From an uncultured Pseudoteredinibacter sp. (GTDB taxonomy: Bacteria; Pseudomonadota; Gammaproteobacteria; Pseudomonadales; Cellvibrionaceae), in contig NZ_CANMSS010000005.1 of NCBI RefSeq assembly GCF_947500695.1, forward strand, positions 186,001 through 250,000: a stretch of 64,000 nt of DNA, in the 5' to 3' direction. The notes under the pieces are model-generated. The model made no database searches and had not been told where the DNA came from. It worked only from the letters and a program-made list of their open reading frames with translations. Of this stretch, positions 34,788 through 44,620 are shown one piece after another (positions within the stretch are counted from its first letter, which is position 1; the number at the start of each line of letters is the position of its first letter). The position numbers and the translations under genes are program-made.

Positions 34788-36908
34788 TTAAAACCGGAAT
34801 GCTGCGGCAACACGTACATTACGAGGTGTGCCAGGTTGAACCCAAACGTCAGCAAAAGAGTTGGTGTAATACTCTTCGTCAAACAAATTATTAATTTCGG
34901 CGCGCAGCTCAATTGCCTCTGAAACTTCATAGTTGGCAGAGATTTGTACCGTGCTATAACTGGGTAATTTAAATTCTTGTTTGCTAAAGAATCCGTTGCG
35001 TTCACCCACATACAGAAGGCCGCCGATTAGGCTCAATGGCTTGCCCGCCAACTCGGTTTTCTGAACAAAGCGTAGACTTAGTTGTTGCTCGGGAATGTTC
35101 AATAAATCAGCGCCTGCAGGCACCTCGGTACCAAAGTTTGGATCGTTAAAGGCGTTTTCTGTTTCGGCATCTACATAGGCGTAAGAGAGCCACAGGCTTA
35201 GACTATCGTTAATATAGCCGTGTAGATCGAACTCTACACCTTGGCTGCCAGCTTTGCCGATAGCGGTAGCATTGAAGTCGGCATCTACGGTGGAAATGTT
35301 AGATTGTTCTACATCAAAAAACGCAACAGTACCTTCAAGGGCGCCGTTGTTTATAGTGAAGTTTACACCTACTTCAGTGGATGTTGATTGGTTGGGCTCT
35401 AAATTATTGTCGTCTGTAGCGCCTGAGAGTGGGCGAAAGTTCTCGCCATAAGCGGCATAAAGGGATAGGTTTTCAGTCGCTTTGTACACAATGCCAAATT
35501 GCGGACTCACTTGAGTTTCCGAGTAGCTTGAGCGGCTGTTCGATCGACGATTGTGTAATGTTTGCTCGTAGTCGTCAAAGCGTGCCCCTAAGCGAATATC
35601 CAGTTTATCGCTTAAGCTGATCTGATCTTGTATGTAAAAACCTAGAGATTCCTGGGTTTCCACGCGATCAGTATTTGGCAGAGGCTGCGGCAGCTCATAG
35701 GCGCCATAGACTGGGTTAAAAACATTGATGGATTGATCAGATTGGCGGTTGCGAATACGCAGGAAGAACTGGTCGTTTTCAAATTCATCGGCATCAACAC
35801 CCATGATAATACGGTGTTCTAGCCCGCCAGTTTGTAGGCTGCCGCTGATTTCAGCGCGAAATACTTGGTATGTTGCATCATAATCGCGATAGCGGCGGAA
35901 GCGACCGAAATCGCCATTTTCATCGGGCGCCCCGAAGCCGTTTTCGGTGGCGAATCCTTCCAGTGAAGTATCGCGATAGTTAAAACCGACTAAAGCGCTC
36001 CAATTATCGTTAAAGTCATGTTGGAACTCTATTTGATGGCCAAGCACGTCAGCTTCCATTGGCCCGTCACCGGGTTCGCCAAGAAAGCGACTTTCCGGAA
36101 TCTGCCCAAGCTTGCCATCTATAGCGATAACGCCGCGATCAAAGGGTATCTCCTGGTGACTGTATTCAAGCTCATAAACAACTTGGCTTGCATCATTGAA
36201 ACGATAAATGATCGACGGGCTTAAGCCCTGCTTTTTGGTCTCGATGGTATCTCGAAAACTTTCCGCATCTTCATAAAAGCCAACAATGCGTACCGCAAGA
36301 TCTTCCGAAAGTGGTGAGGTCCAATCGATATCGCTGCGATAGCTATTGTAGCTACCGGCTGAAACTCTTATCTCGCCTTGTTTTTCAAAAGTAGGGCGCT
36401 TGGTGACTAGGTTGACTGTTCCGCCAGGTTCGCCACGACCAAACAGTGCTGCGCGGGGGCCTTTCAGTACCTCGACAGATTCAATGCCTGATAAATCACG
36501 AGCGCCACCAAAGCCTCGTCCCGCATTGAAACCATTCACCAAATAATTGCTTGGCAGGTTCTCATCACCCACAAAACCACGCACAGCAAAACTGTTCCAT
36601 AGGCCGCCGAAGTTATTCTGGCGAGCAACGGAGCTGGAAAGATCCAAAGCTTGGTTGAGATCAAGCGCACCGGCATCTCTTAGCACCTGGGCATCAATGG
36701 TTAGTTCGGCTTGCGGGGTTTCTAGCGCTGTGAATTCACCACGATAGGCTCTTTGTGTGCCGATAACGACGATATTTTCAATGCTCTGTGTTGTGGCTTC
36801 TTCATTCTGCACTGTGTTGATTTGCGCTGTGCTTTGCTGGGAAACGAATGCACTGCTTGAAAGGATAGCGACATACAACAGGGTTTTCTGCATTGAAGGG
36901 GTGTTCAC
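34788..36908 (-). CDS. TonB-dependent outer-membrane receptor (siderophore-receptor type)
   Basis: A 706-residue receptor. GTG start with AGGAG upstream, signal peptide ending near VSQQSTAQ, then a plug domain with VRGFVGDENLPSNYLVNGFN and the conserved ESVEVLKGPRAALFGRGEPG. The barrel ends in an aromatic residue (VRVAAAFRF). The plug resembles siderophore receptors, but the ligand is unknown. The gene leads an operon with an ABC exporter, which is unusual for an importer. A Zur-like dyad lies about 60 bp before the start, so metal control is possible. Confidence 0.9.
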   Translation of the reverse strand: MNTPSMQKTLLYVAILSSSAFVSQQSTAQINTVQNEEATTQSIENIVVIGTQRAYRGEFTALETPQAELTIDAQVLRDAGALDLNQALDLSSSVARQNNFGGLWNSFAVRGFVGDENLPSNYLVNGFNAGRGFGGARDLSGIESVEVLKGPRAALFGRGEPGGTVNLVTKRPTFEKQGEIRVSAGSYNSYRSDIDWTSPLSEDLAVRIVGFYEDAESFRDTIETKKQGLSPSIIYRFNDASQVVYELEYSHQEIPFDRGVIAIDGKLGQIPESRFLGEPGDGPMEADVLGHQIEFQHDFNDNWSALVGFNYRDTSLEGFATENGFGAPDENGDFGRFRRYRDYDATYQVFRAEISGSLQTGGLEHRIIMGVDADEFENDQFFLRIRNRQSDQSINVFNPVYGAYELPQPLPNTDRVETQESLGFYIQDQISLSDKLDIRLGARFDDYEQTLHNRRSNSRSSYSETQVSPQFGIVYKATENLSLYAAYGENFRPLSGATDDNNLEPNQSTSTEVGVNFTINNGALEGTVAFFDVEQSNISTVDADFNATAIGKAGSQGVEFDLHGYINDSLSLWLSYAYVDAETENAFNDPNFGTEVPAGADLLNIPEQQLSLRFVQKTELAGKPLSLIGGLLYVGERNGFFSKQEFKLPSYSTVQISANYEVSEAIELRAEINNLFDEEYYTNSFADVWVQPGTPRNVRVAAAFRF

Positions 36909-36965
36909 GTTTTACTCCTAAATAAATATATCAATTGGCGATGCTAAGCATTACCAATATAGAGG

Positions 36966-36980
36966 TGATATAACGTATCA
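36966..36980. promoter_or_regulatory. Zur-like dyad upstream of TonB receptor
   Basis: TGATATAACGTATCA has 5-bp perfect arms (TGATA/TATCA). It agrees at 12 of 15 positions with a Zur-box core of the type TGTTATAACATAACA, as I recall that consensus. It is a poor match to Fur. Confidence 0.35.
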
Positions 36981-37242
36981 TTTATTGGTGGTGTTTGTCT
37001 AACCTACTGGGTGGGAATTTGAGACGCTCGCCACAACACGATTTGCTCAATCGAACGCGAATGGTATGAGGAATGGCGGTTTCTAGTTGGTTATGAAGGG
37101 CGGCGTTTTAAGCTAGCGGTTTAATGGAAAACGGTTTTGTAGGGGGCTGGGCGAGTTGCCCAATGACAATAGGCAACTTGTCGGCTAGATCCTATATGTA
37201 TAGCCAGGTTTCTTTTGAGATTGAAAGCGCTATATAAAATCG

Positions 37243-37277
37243 CCCAGCTGCGCCCAACAGAGTTAGCGGCAGCTGGG
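37243..37277 (-). terminator. Terminator of VPS10-like gene
   Basis: CCCAGCTGC and GCAGCTGGG form 9-bp arms just past the stop codon; on the minus strand CGATTTTATA follows. Confidence 0.65.
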
Positions 37278-37304
37278 GTTAAGTAGCGTCTTTGACTTAC
37301 GAGT

Positions 37305-40300
37305 TTACGGCAACTTCTGGCTTTTCAAGCCTTGTAAACCTAAGTCGTGTAAGGAGACATTCAAAGTGTCTATTTGCTGAGCGATGTGATTATAGCCTTT
37401 GATCCACTGAGCAAACTCCCGCTGAGCAATCGCGAAGCTCTCCTTGTGGGTGTTGCTTGCATCAGAGCTTGCATTGCGAAAATCCCATTTTATTCGAGAA
37501 ACTCTGCTCTTGATGGAGGGTGCTGCCAGCTCCATTTTCTGAACAATTAAAGGATTACCTCGTAGTTGGATCTGTAGATCCATCATAGCTTGTCGTAGAT
37601 CTTCAGCGCTGTTGATAATGTCGGCACTTGTGCTGCGATTAAGCAGTTGATCTGCATTTGCTTTCAGGGTGTTTAGATTGGATGACAGGATGCCCTCAGC
37701 TTGCTTAATGGATTTATCCAGGGTCATCACTTGCAGCTGAAAATTCAAGAGAGCTTGTGGTTGCTTCGCTGGCAGTACGGTATTGCTTAGCCTATTTACT
37801 TCAAAGCTCTGTGATTGCCCTAAATCTTGCCACTTCCCTCCGACGATTTTCGCCATGGACACGGTGTAGCGTCCAGGCGCTACCAAAGGCCCTCGCTCGC
37901 CCTTGCTGCCGTGGCGTAGGTCCCAGGTCACTCTCGATACCCCTCGAGTCATAGGTTTGTTTATGGTTGCGATTTGCTTATTGTTCTCATCCTTGATAAC
38001 GAATACCACTTTGGCAGCTTCCTCTCTTTTCTCTCTCGCAAAATCTTGCCAATCTGGGTAGGGAATAGCCTCGCCTTGTTTCTTTTTTAGTTGCTCAGCT
38101 TGTTGTCTTTTGGCAGATATTGTTTCCGGAATATCTTTTATATAATAGGTGAATGCGGCACCAAAATCCGGGTTGGGCGAGCTAAAAAAGTTAGCACCAT
38201 AAGCATAACCGTCTGGGTTGTCGATGATATATGTCCATGCGTTTTTCACTGGAAACAACAAGCTATCTTTATTAAGAGCCTTTTTAGATATTGATCGTAG
38301 AAAAGACATGTCATCAAGGATATAAAAACCTCGCCCGAAGGAGGCGGCAACTAAGTCGTCTTCGCGCGGCTGAATTTCCAGATCTCTTATGGCAATGGTA
38401 GGTAAGCCCGAGCGCATTTGCGTCCATTGCTTGCCACCGTTAACACTGAAATACAACCCGTATTCGGTGCCTGCAAACAATAAGCTTTCCTCTTTCGGAT
38501 CTTGAATTACCGTCCAAGCAAAGTCGGTTTTTGGAAGGTTGGAAGCAATATTGGTCCAGCTCTTTCCCTTGTTGCTACTTTTGAAAATATAGGGTTGATA
38601 ATCTCCATATTTGTGATGGTTAAATACGGCAAATACTGTGTTTTCGTCATGGGGTGAGGCCATTAAATCGGCTAGATAGGCGAGTTTAGGGACGTTTTTA
38701 ATTTTTTCAATTTTTCGCCACGATTGACCATCATCTTCGGTAACTTGAATCAGACCGTCATCGGTTCCAGCATAGATCAATCCCTGTTTCAGTGGGGACT
38801 CAGAGAGCGATACAACGGTTCCAAAGGGGGCAGTCCAAACATTTTTAAAGATAGCATCAATACCCCAGTGTTGCCCCATAACTTTCATGCTATTGCGATC
38901 CAGTTTACGGCTCAAATCATCACTGATAATGCTCCAGGTATTACCTTGGTCTTCGCTCTTAAATAAATAATTCGCTGCAAAATAGAGGGTTTTATTATCA
39001 TGGGCGCTTAATACCAAAGGCGCATCCCAGGCCCAGCGGTAGGGGGCTTCACCGGCTTTGGGTATAGGTTTGATATCCTTTTGCTCACCGCTTTTTTTGT
39101 CGTAGCGAACGATGCCGGCATATTGCGACATAGTGTAAAGCAGATCCGGGTTGCTTGGGTCTACTCGCACCTGAAAACCATCGCCCATTTTAGTGATGAA
39201 CCAGTCAGAGTTTCTAATGCCTTTACGGTGGCGGGTTTGACTTGGGCCGCCCAGTGTATTGTTGTCTTGCGTACCGCCATAAACATTGTAGAAGGGAAAG
39301 TCGTTATCAAGGCCCACGCGATAAAATTGCGTCAGCGGTAAATTATCGATAAAACGCCAATGCTCACCCTTATCCCAGGATTCATAAATGCCTCCGTCGC
39401 CTGCAATGAGAAGGTAGTTTGGATCATTAGGATCAAACTCTACTTCATGGTTATCGACATGCATGGCTTGCTGATTTATAGGCTTTAGAGTTTTACCACC
39501 ATCCTCCGAAACCTTTGTAAATACATCCACGATGTAAATCTTGTCGAATTGGTGAGGGTCTGGAAATATTTCCATATAGTACTGGGCATCGACAACCATA
39601 TAGTCATTCATTTTTTTCCAATTCAAGCCATTATTGCTCGAACGGTAAATGCCCTTGGTTTTTTCCGTTCCAGCAACGATGGAGTAGAGTACATCGGGTT
39701 GCTGAGGCGATCGTGCGAGTCCGATTCTGCCCAGATCTCCTTGCGGAAAGCCACTTTTGATTTTGTTCCAGCTATTACCACCATCGGTAGAGCGAAAGGC
39801 ACCGCCCTCAGGGCCTCCCGCTACTAAAATTCCAAAATGCCTACGGCGTTGATAAGAGGTTGCGATAATGATGTCTGGGTTTCTTGGGTCAACAATGACA
39901 TCCGATATGCCCGTATTTTCACTGATGTGCAAAATACGCTGCCAGTTTTTACCGCCGTCAACGGTTTTATAAAGACCCCTTTCGCCACCCGCTTTCCATA
40001 AACCACCCTGCGAAGCGACATAAATGATGTCGCTGTTCTCTGGGTGGATAACGATCTTGCCAATGTGTTCTGAAGTCTTCAGCCCCACGTTTTGCCAGCT
40101 ATTTCCACCATCATGGCTTTTGTAAACACCATCTCCCATGCCAACCGAGCGCTGTGCATTATTCTCGCCGGAACCGGCCCAAACGATATTCGGGTTTTTA
40201 GGGTCAAAGATAACCGTTGCCATAGAAAAGACGGCCTGATTATCGAAAACGGATTTCCAGGTAGTGCCCGCATTTTCGGTTTTCCAGATACCACCTGAAG

Positions 40301-40490
40301 CCGCAGCGACCAATCGAATATTTCTATTCGTAGGGTGGAAGGCCACATCCACGATGCGTCCACCTGTTTTAGCAGGGGTTAAGTTCCTCATCGAAACACC
40401 GCTGAAAATGTCAGAGTCAATCTCAGTAGAAGTACTGGCAATAGCCGAAGAAGAAAAAATTAGTATAAAAATCAGAATGGTTTTACGCAT
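37305..40490 (-). CDS. Secreted VPS10/sortilin-like beta-propeller protein
   Basis: A 1061-residue exported protein with signal peptide (KTILIFILIFSSSAIAS). About 700 residues of BNR/VPS10-type blades follow, each with a turn such as SHDGGNSWQNVG, KTVDGGKNWQRI, SEDQGNTWSII or SSNKGKSWTNI. The last 300 residues include a beta domain near VTWDLRHGSKGERGPLVAPG (a carbohydrate- or FlgD-like module) and a helical tail. Databases usually call such proteins glycosyl hydrolase, but no catalytic pair can be identified here, so that label should not be taken as proof of enzyme activity. It stands alone with its own terminator. Confidence 0.85.
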   Translation of the reverse strand: MRKTILIFILIFSSSAIASTSTEIDSDIFSGVSMRNLTPAKTGGRIVDVAFHPTNRNIRLVAAASGGIWKTENAGTTWKSVFDNQAVFSMATVIFDPKNPNIVWAGSGENNAQRSVGMGDGVYKSHDGGNSWQNVGLKTSEHIGKIVIHPENSDIIYVASQGGLWKAGGERGLYKTVDGGKNWQRILHISENTGISDVIVDPRNPDIIIATSYQRRRHFGILVAGGPEGGAFRSTDGGNSWNKIKSGFPQGDLGRIGLARSPQQPDVLYSIVAGTEKTKGIYRSSNNGLNWKKMNDYMVVDAQYYMEIFPDPHQFDKIYIVDVFTKVSEDGGKTLKPINQQAMHVDNHEVEFDPNDPNYLLIAGDGGIYESWDKGEHWRFIDNLPLTQFYRVGLDNDFPFYNVYGGTQDNNTLGGPSQTRHRKGIRNSDWFITKMGDGFQVRVDPSNPDLLYTMSQYAGIVRYDKKSGEQKDIKPIPKAGEAPYRWAWDAPLVLSAHDNKTLYFAANYLFKSEDQGNTWSIISDDLSRKLDRNSMKVMGQHWGIDAIFKNVWTAPFGTVVSLSESPLKQGLIYAGTDDGLIQVTEDDGQSWRKIEKIKNVPKLAYLADLMASPHDENTVFAVFNHHKYGDYQPYIFKSSNKGKSWTNIASNLPKTDFAWTVIQDPKEESLLFAGTEYGLYFSVNGGKQWTQMRSGLPTIAIRDLEIQPREDDLVAASFGRGFYILDDMSFLRSISKKALNKDSLLFPVKNAWTYIIDNPDGYAYGANFFSSPNPDFGAAFTYYIKDIPETISAKRQQAEQLKKKQGEAIPYPDWQDFAREKREEAAKVVFVIKDENNKQIATINKPMTRGVSRVTWDLRHGSKGERGPLVAPGRYTVSMAKIVGGKWQDLGQSQSFEVNRLSNTVLPAKQPQALLNFQLQVMTLDKSIKQAEGILSSNLNTLKANADQLLNRSTSADIINSAEDLRQAMMDLQIQLRGNPLIVQKMELAAPSIKSRVSRIKWDFRNASSDASNTHKESFAIAQREFAQWIKGYNHIAQQIDTLNVSLHDLGLQGLKSQKLP

Positions 40491-41071
40491 AATTTAGGCA
40501 ACAATTTTATTATTTGTTAGAGTTTTGGTCATATTTAGGTAGCACTAAAAGTGAGCTAAGTAGACGGCCCAGAAATGGCATCTGTTAGATGTTATACCAT
40601 AAAAATCACCCCTAGCATTCAGTTATTGAGCCGAGTTTAAAAATCATCAGAGCCCTTCTTGGCAAGGCTTATATTGACAGGCAGTTTCGCTCAAAAATGT
40701 TATGGATACAATATATCATTGTGGGGCTGGTGAAAACCGACGGTTTGATTAGGTCTGCTATGAATACATCGATTTTGGCTAATAATAAATAAAAACTACT
40801 TTTGACTAGGGGTAGACTTTATTCAATTACAAGGTGCATAGAGAGAGGGGGTGAAACTAGTCTCGATCTTAAAAATCGCAATAACAAGTTAGGCAGGCGC
40901 TATTGTTAGAGCATAAATAGAAGGTTTAAATGCTATGGGTGGGTAATCTATGGACTTGAAAGCGGCGGCCTTGAATGCTGTTTATGATTAATTGAATCAA
41001 GGTGTATGTGAAATTAAATACGGTTGAGTATACTTATCAAACCGTAGCTGTGTGCATTTATGCTTTGTTTT
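40491..41071. other. Intergenic region without recognised features
   Basis: About 580 bp between divergently placed neighbours. Only short, low-quality ORFs; A/T-rich segments (for example around 40780) could contain the VPS10-like gene promoter, but nothing definite was found. Confidence 0.6.
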
Positions 41072-41449
41072 TTATGGGCGGTTCTTAGGTAGAGCCCTAC
41101 CTTTGGTTTTTTCAAGTCGCTCAGCCCATTGTCCAGCATTCTCCATTGTGCAGGCTTCTTCAGAGTCAAAAATAATTTGGCGTTCAGGGGATTTCAATTT
41201 TACCCCAATTTTTAAAAGTTTTGTGAGTACGAGTTTTTGGATTGATGCAATGTCAGCATTTTTGCTGTTCTCCATGGTATCGAACACACATGTAATTAAT
41301 AAACTAGCCGGATAGTTGGTATAGTTAACTTGATGGGTCAGCCACTGAAAACCTGGGATGTCCTCCAAAAAATGATCGCAAGCAACAGTGAGTGCTTGGC
41401 GAATATTGTTGTCGATTTTTTTCTCGGTTTTACTTCTAGGTTTGGCCAT
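41072..41449 (-). CDS. Conserved hypothetical protein (125 aa), sometimes mislabelled Fis-family
   Basis: Starts MAKPRSKTEKKIDNNIRQAL and contains GFQWLTHQVNYTNYPASLLI and CVFDT, the hallmarks of a conserved gammaproteobacterial family often annotated as Fis family regulator. No Fis-like DNA-binding helix is visible, so that name is not supported. The Lys/Arg-rich ends could bind nucleic acid. Function unknown. Confidence 0.82.
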   Translation of the reverse strand: MAKPRSKTEKKIDNNIRQALTVACDHFLEDIPGFQWLTHQVNYTNYPASLLITCVFDTMENSKNADIASIQKLVLTKLLKIGVKLKSPERQIIFDSEEACTMENAGQWAERLEKTKGRALPKNRP

Positions 41450-42055
41450 GGGTTAGTCGCTTAGAGTTAATATAAGTTGATGAACGAACCAGTCAAAGAT
41501 TATACCTTTGATTGGTAGTGCTGTGAGATAAAAGCCATAAAAATTCTGATGCGTCCTAATGGATATAGCCTTGGCTTGCAACTATGCCTCGTTCAATGTG
41601 GCTAACCTTTTATAAATTGGTTGATGGCAGGGTGGACATTAACCATATCACTGTGGAGGAAAGAAGTGATAGTACGCCCGTGAACATCTTAGTTTTCTTC
41701 TGGTTTAAGGCCTTGAATCAGTTCCAATTCTCGCTCAATGAATATCGATTGCTGCGGTATTCAGCGCCCTAAAGGGGGTCTGGTTACCGAGCCAGAGGCC
41801 TATTTTTGTTTTTCACTACGCCTTAAACATCAAGGCGATTGGTAGGTAATTATTGACCTCATTGCTGACACAAATGGACTACTTGCGTATAACGTAGAAG
41901 AATTAGCGGCGGTGCTGAAGTCAAATCCCAAGAATTTTGTTAAAGATGGATGCAGGTCGGTGGTTGCATGGCGACCGTGTTTCCTGTTGAGGATGCTTCG
42001 CGAGTTTCCCGAAGTGCGAGTTGGTGAGATACATCGCAGTTGTACCGTAGTACAA
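41450..42055. other. Intergenic region with a broken plus-strand ORF
   Basis: Reading plus strand from an ATG near 41738, a coding-looking stretch (RPKGGLVTEPEAYFCFSLRL) runs into an in-frame TAG near 41845 and continues with LIADTNGLLAYNVEELAAVL to about 42112. This may be a decayed gene; I do not recognise it. The rest shows no gene. Confidence 0.35.
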
Positions 42056-42331
42056 TTACGCACGTTTTATCCGTACCACTTTCATTATCTCAAAAGCCAT
42101 TCCTGCTACTGATTCTTGATCGGGGTAATAGGTCATGTTAACCCTTGCGCCTTTTAAGTTTTGATAGTTGTCTTTACGCTTAAACTTAAAGGGTACGTCC
42201 TGACCTTCCACCATTATGGTATGCAGTATCCAATCACCTTGCTCTCGCTGGACGTGGGATACTACCTTCATCATTTCTGAATGAACCAGGTTCTTGTTCT
42301 TTGAGACTAGCTTCTTGGGGTCTGATTGCAT
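42056..42331 (-). CDS. Conserved hypothetical protein (91 aa)
   Basis: Starts MQSDPKKLVSKNKNLVHSEM and folds into likely beta-strands (GDWILHTIMVEGQDVPFKFK, then GARVNMTYYPD, ending MAFEIMKVVRIKRA). The composition is clearly coding. The basic end may bind RNA or DNA. No signal peptide. It is divergent from the pseudouridine synthase gene. Confidence 0.72.
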   Translation of the reverse strand: MQSDPKKLVSKNKNLVHSEMMKVVSHVQREQGDWILHTIMVEGQDVPFKFKRKDNYQNLKGARVNMTYYPDQESVAGMAFEIMKVVRIKRA

Positions 42332-42509
42332 AGCTTTGCTTTGAGTGCTTGTTGATAGTGATATAGGTAGTAATACAAGTAGTGATATAGCTAATGATAT
42401 AGCGATAGAAGCTTATATTTTTCCAAGCTGCCATTATAATGCCAGCTTGCTGTGCCTCGCCAGTGTTAAGCCAATTCTACCAATACCCTTTACATACAGG
42501 TTGTTTTAA

Positions 42510-43238
42510 GTGCGATTAGACCGTTTTCTAATACACAACGCTAATATCAGCAGTCAGGAGTGCTTGGCCTTGATCAAGGCCGCTCGTGTCCATGTGTCTG
42601 GACGCTTGGCCGAGAGTGTTGCCCAGTTGTTAGAAGAAGGGGATACGGTGAGTTTGGATGGCCAGCCTCTGCAGTCGAAAGCTTTTAGCTATTTTGTGAT
42701 AAATAAGCCTGCTGGGGTAGTAAGTGCGAGGGCCGATAAAACCCATTCTACGGTTTTGGATTTTATTAAGGCGGGCAATTTTGTAGGCGAGCTGCCAGAG
42801 TTTGAGGCAGTTAATATAGGCAAACTGCAAATTGTCGGCCGCCTGGATATCGATACTACAGGTTTACTATTACTTACCGATGATGGTGAGTGGAATTATC
42901 GTTTAACAGCACCCGAGCATCATTGTGTGAAAACCTATCGAGTGCAGCTTAATTCAGAGCTCGCCGATGGCCTAGTGGAAAAGTTTGCGAAAGGCTTTTT
43001 ATTGCCGGGCGAGCAAAGCATAACGCTACCGGCTAAGTTAAAACAAGTAGCGCCTAAAGAGGTTCTGTTGAGTATATCTGAAGGGCGCTATCACCAAATT
43101 AAGCGCATGTTTAAAGCCAGTAAAAATCGTGTTGTTGGCTTGCATCGCGAATCCATTGCTGATTTAGATTTAATAAAAGATCTTAGCCCTGGCCAGTTTC
43201 GTTTTCTGAGCGCAGAGGAAGTCGCAAAACTGGGCTAG
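42510..43238 (+). CDS. rsuA: 16S rRNA pseudouridine synthase (RsuA family)
   Basis: Isomerises a uridine in rRNA; RsuA acts at U516 of 16S rRNA, and the related RluB/E/F act on 23S. 242 residues: an S4 RNA-binding domain (1-55), the catalytic loop GRLDIDTTGLLLLT with Asp113, and the KxxKRMF element in HQIKRMFKA. The size suits RsuA. GTG start. The exact member of the family is likely but not proven. Confidence 0.88.
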   Translation: MRLDRFLIHNANISSQECLALIKAARVHVSGRLAESVAQLLEEGDTVSLDGQPLQSKAFSYFVINKPAGVVSARADKTHSTVLDFIKAGNFVGELPEFEAVNIGKLQIVGRLDIDTTGLLLLTDDGEWNYRLTAPEHHCVKTYRVQLNSELADGLVEKFAKGFLLPGEQSITLPAKLKQVAPKEVLLSISEGRYHQIKRMFKASKNRVVGLHRESIADLDLIKDLSPGQFRFLSAEEVAKLG

Positions 43239-43258
43239 TAAGCAGGCCCATATTTTGA

Positions 43259-43296
43259 CCTGCTCAAGGCTTTTTATTATAAACCTGCTCAAGGCT
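43259..43296 (+). repeat. Direct repeat CCTGCTCAAGGCT after rsuA
   Basis: The 13-mer occurs at 43259 and 43284. The first copy also pairs with AGCAGG upstream and is followed by TTTTTATTAT, so this may be an rsuA terminator with a duplicated arm. Confidence 0.45.
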
Positions 43297-43307
43297 ATCT
43301 TCTTTAA

Positions 43308-44537
43308 TTAGCTAGCAAATCGTTCGCGGTAGCGCTTCTGCAGTTTGCTGGATCGAAATTGCTCCTTGATCAGCGAGAACAATGGAGAAGGCTTTGCTAG
43401 TGGCTTTTTGCCATTACCCATACGTCGCATCTGTCGTTTAACTACTGCCATTGTGGCAAAAGCAGCCAAATCTTTATTTTTCATTTCAATCGGCGGTACG
43501 ATCGCATCAAGCATGCTGTTGTTTTGCCAATGATTGGGCAAGCTAGGATGATAGGCCAATGCAGTGGCGATACCTACTGCTGCCACGCCCGAGCTAACAA
43601 CTTTTTCGGCAATTTCTAAGCGACGAACGCCACCCGTTGTCATAATGGCGATATCTGTCGATTGGGCGATTTCTTCGGCGAATTCCAGGAAATAGGCTTC
43701 TCTTGCCAGCGTGCGTTCATCCGAGGTGCGACCTTGCATGGCCGGGGTTTCGTAACTGCCGCCAGATAGTTCGATTAAATCTACGCCCATATTGTCGAGC
43801 ATGGCGACTACTTGCTTTGCGTCCTCAGGTTGGAAACCACCACGCTGGAAGTCGGCGGAATTCAACTTAATGCCTACAGCTGCATCGGCCGGTAGTTCAG
43901 CCCGGACCGCCTTTACGACTTCTAGAAGTAAGCGTGCTCGATTCTCAAGTGAGCCGCCCCATTGATCGCTTCGTTTATTGCTTAATGGCGAAAGAAACTG
44001 AGTGATTAAATAACCATGGGCGGCGTGAATTTGTACCCCGTCAAAGCCCGCAGCGACGGCATTTTTGGCAGTGGCGGCAAAGCGCTGAATCACATCCTGA
44101 ATTTCTTCTTCGCTCATGGCCTTGGGTTGAGCGAATAGCTTGGAGTTTTTACCCAAATCCAAGGGGATATCGGAGGCGGATAGCGCCTTACCCTTCATGC
44201 CCGCAAATACTTGGCGGCCAGGGTGATTGATTTGCATCCAGACCTTGCTGCCACCGGCCTTGGCGGCTTCTGCCCAATCCTGAAATCTCCCCAGTTCGGT
44301 ATTGGCTTCCAGTGCAACACCGCCAGGGCCTGTCATGGCCATATGATCGACCATGACATTGCCGGTAAGCAAAAGCCCGCAACCACCTCGCCCCCATTGG
44401 CGGTATAGCTCTATTAGAGCATCGCTGGGCAGTTGATCCTCTGTTGCCAAGCTCTCCTCCATGGAAGCCTTAACAATGCGATTTGGCAGCTCGCCACCGC
44501 TGGCGAGTTTTAATGGCTGAAATAGCGGCTTAAGCAT
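43308..44537 (-). CDS. NADH:flavin oxidoreductase (Old Yellow Enzyme family)
   Basis: A 409-residue FMN enzyme that reduces activated alkenes or related xenobiotics. The barrel starts LFQPLKLASGGELPNRIVKA. The FMN and substrate sites are visible in WMQINHPGRQ and IHAAHGYLITQFLSPLSNKR, followed by DQWGGSLENRARLL, with IMTTGGVRR near the end of the barrel. Single-domain OYE, no iron-sulfur part. Its promoter has the 19-bp spacer of MerR-controlled genes and lies opposite a MerR gene, so induction by an electrophile or metal is likely. Confidence 0.92.
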   Translation of the reverse strand: MLKPLFQPLKLASGGELPNRIVKASMEESLATEDQLPSDALIELYRQWGRGGCGLLLTGNVMVDHMAMTGPGGVALEANTELGRFQDWAEAAKAGGSKVWMQINHPGRQVFAGMKGKALSASDIPLDLGKNSKLFAQPKAMSEEEIQDVIQRFAATAKNAVAAGFDGVQIHAAHGYLITQFLSPLSNKRSDQWGGSLENRARLLLEVVKAVRAELPADAAVGIKLNSADFQRGGFQPEDAKQVVAMLDNMGVDLIELSGGSYETPAMQGRTSDERTLAREAYFLEFAEEIAQSTDIAIMTTGGVRRLEIAEKVVSSGVAAVGIATALAYHPSLPNHWQNNSMLDAIVPPIEMKNKDLAAFATMAVVKRQMRRMGNGKKPLAKPSPLFSLIKEQFRSSKLQKRYRERFAS

Positions 44538-44620
44538 AACTTACCTCTTTATGAATTTATCGTGCTTAGCGTCATTTGGCTGGCTAAGTAGTTGCTTCAG
44601 TTATCTCTTGAGTGGCGGCT

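Larger units (their letters stand above)
36909..37304. other. Intergenic region before TonB receptor operon
   Basis: About 400 bp. It holds the receptor ribosome site (AGGAG), a dyad at 36966 and the terminator of the VPS10-like gene (37243-37277). No gene was seen. Confidence 0.6.

Noticed and set aside
36966..36980. Fur box before TonB receptor
   Set aside because: The dyad lacks the GATAAT hexamers of a Fur box; a Zur-like site is the closer match.
37305..40490. Annotation of the propeller protein as a glycoside hydrolase
   Set aside because: Only BNR/VPS10 blades are visible; no catalytic acid pair could be assigned.
41584..41772. 62-codon plus-strand ORF in the gap at 41450-42055
   Set aside because: No ribosome site and no similarity to known proteins; overlaps the start of another possible decayed frame.
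42358..42415. Short GATATA-rich repeats upstream of 91-aa gene
   Set aside because: Imperfect, under 60 bp, no regular unit; a shadow ORF there is Ile/Thr low-complexity.
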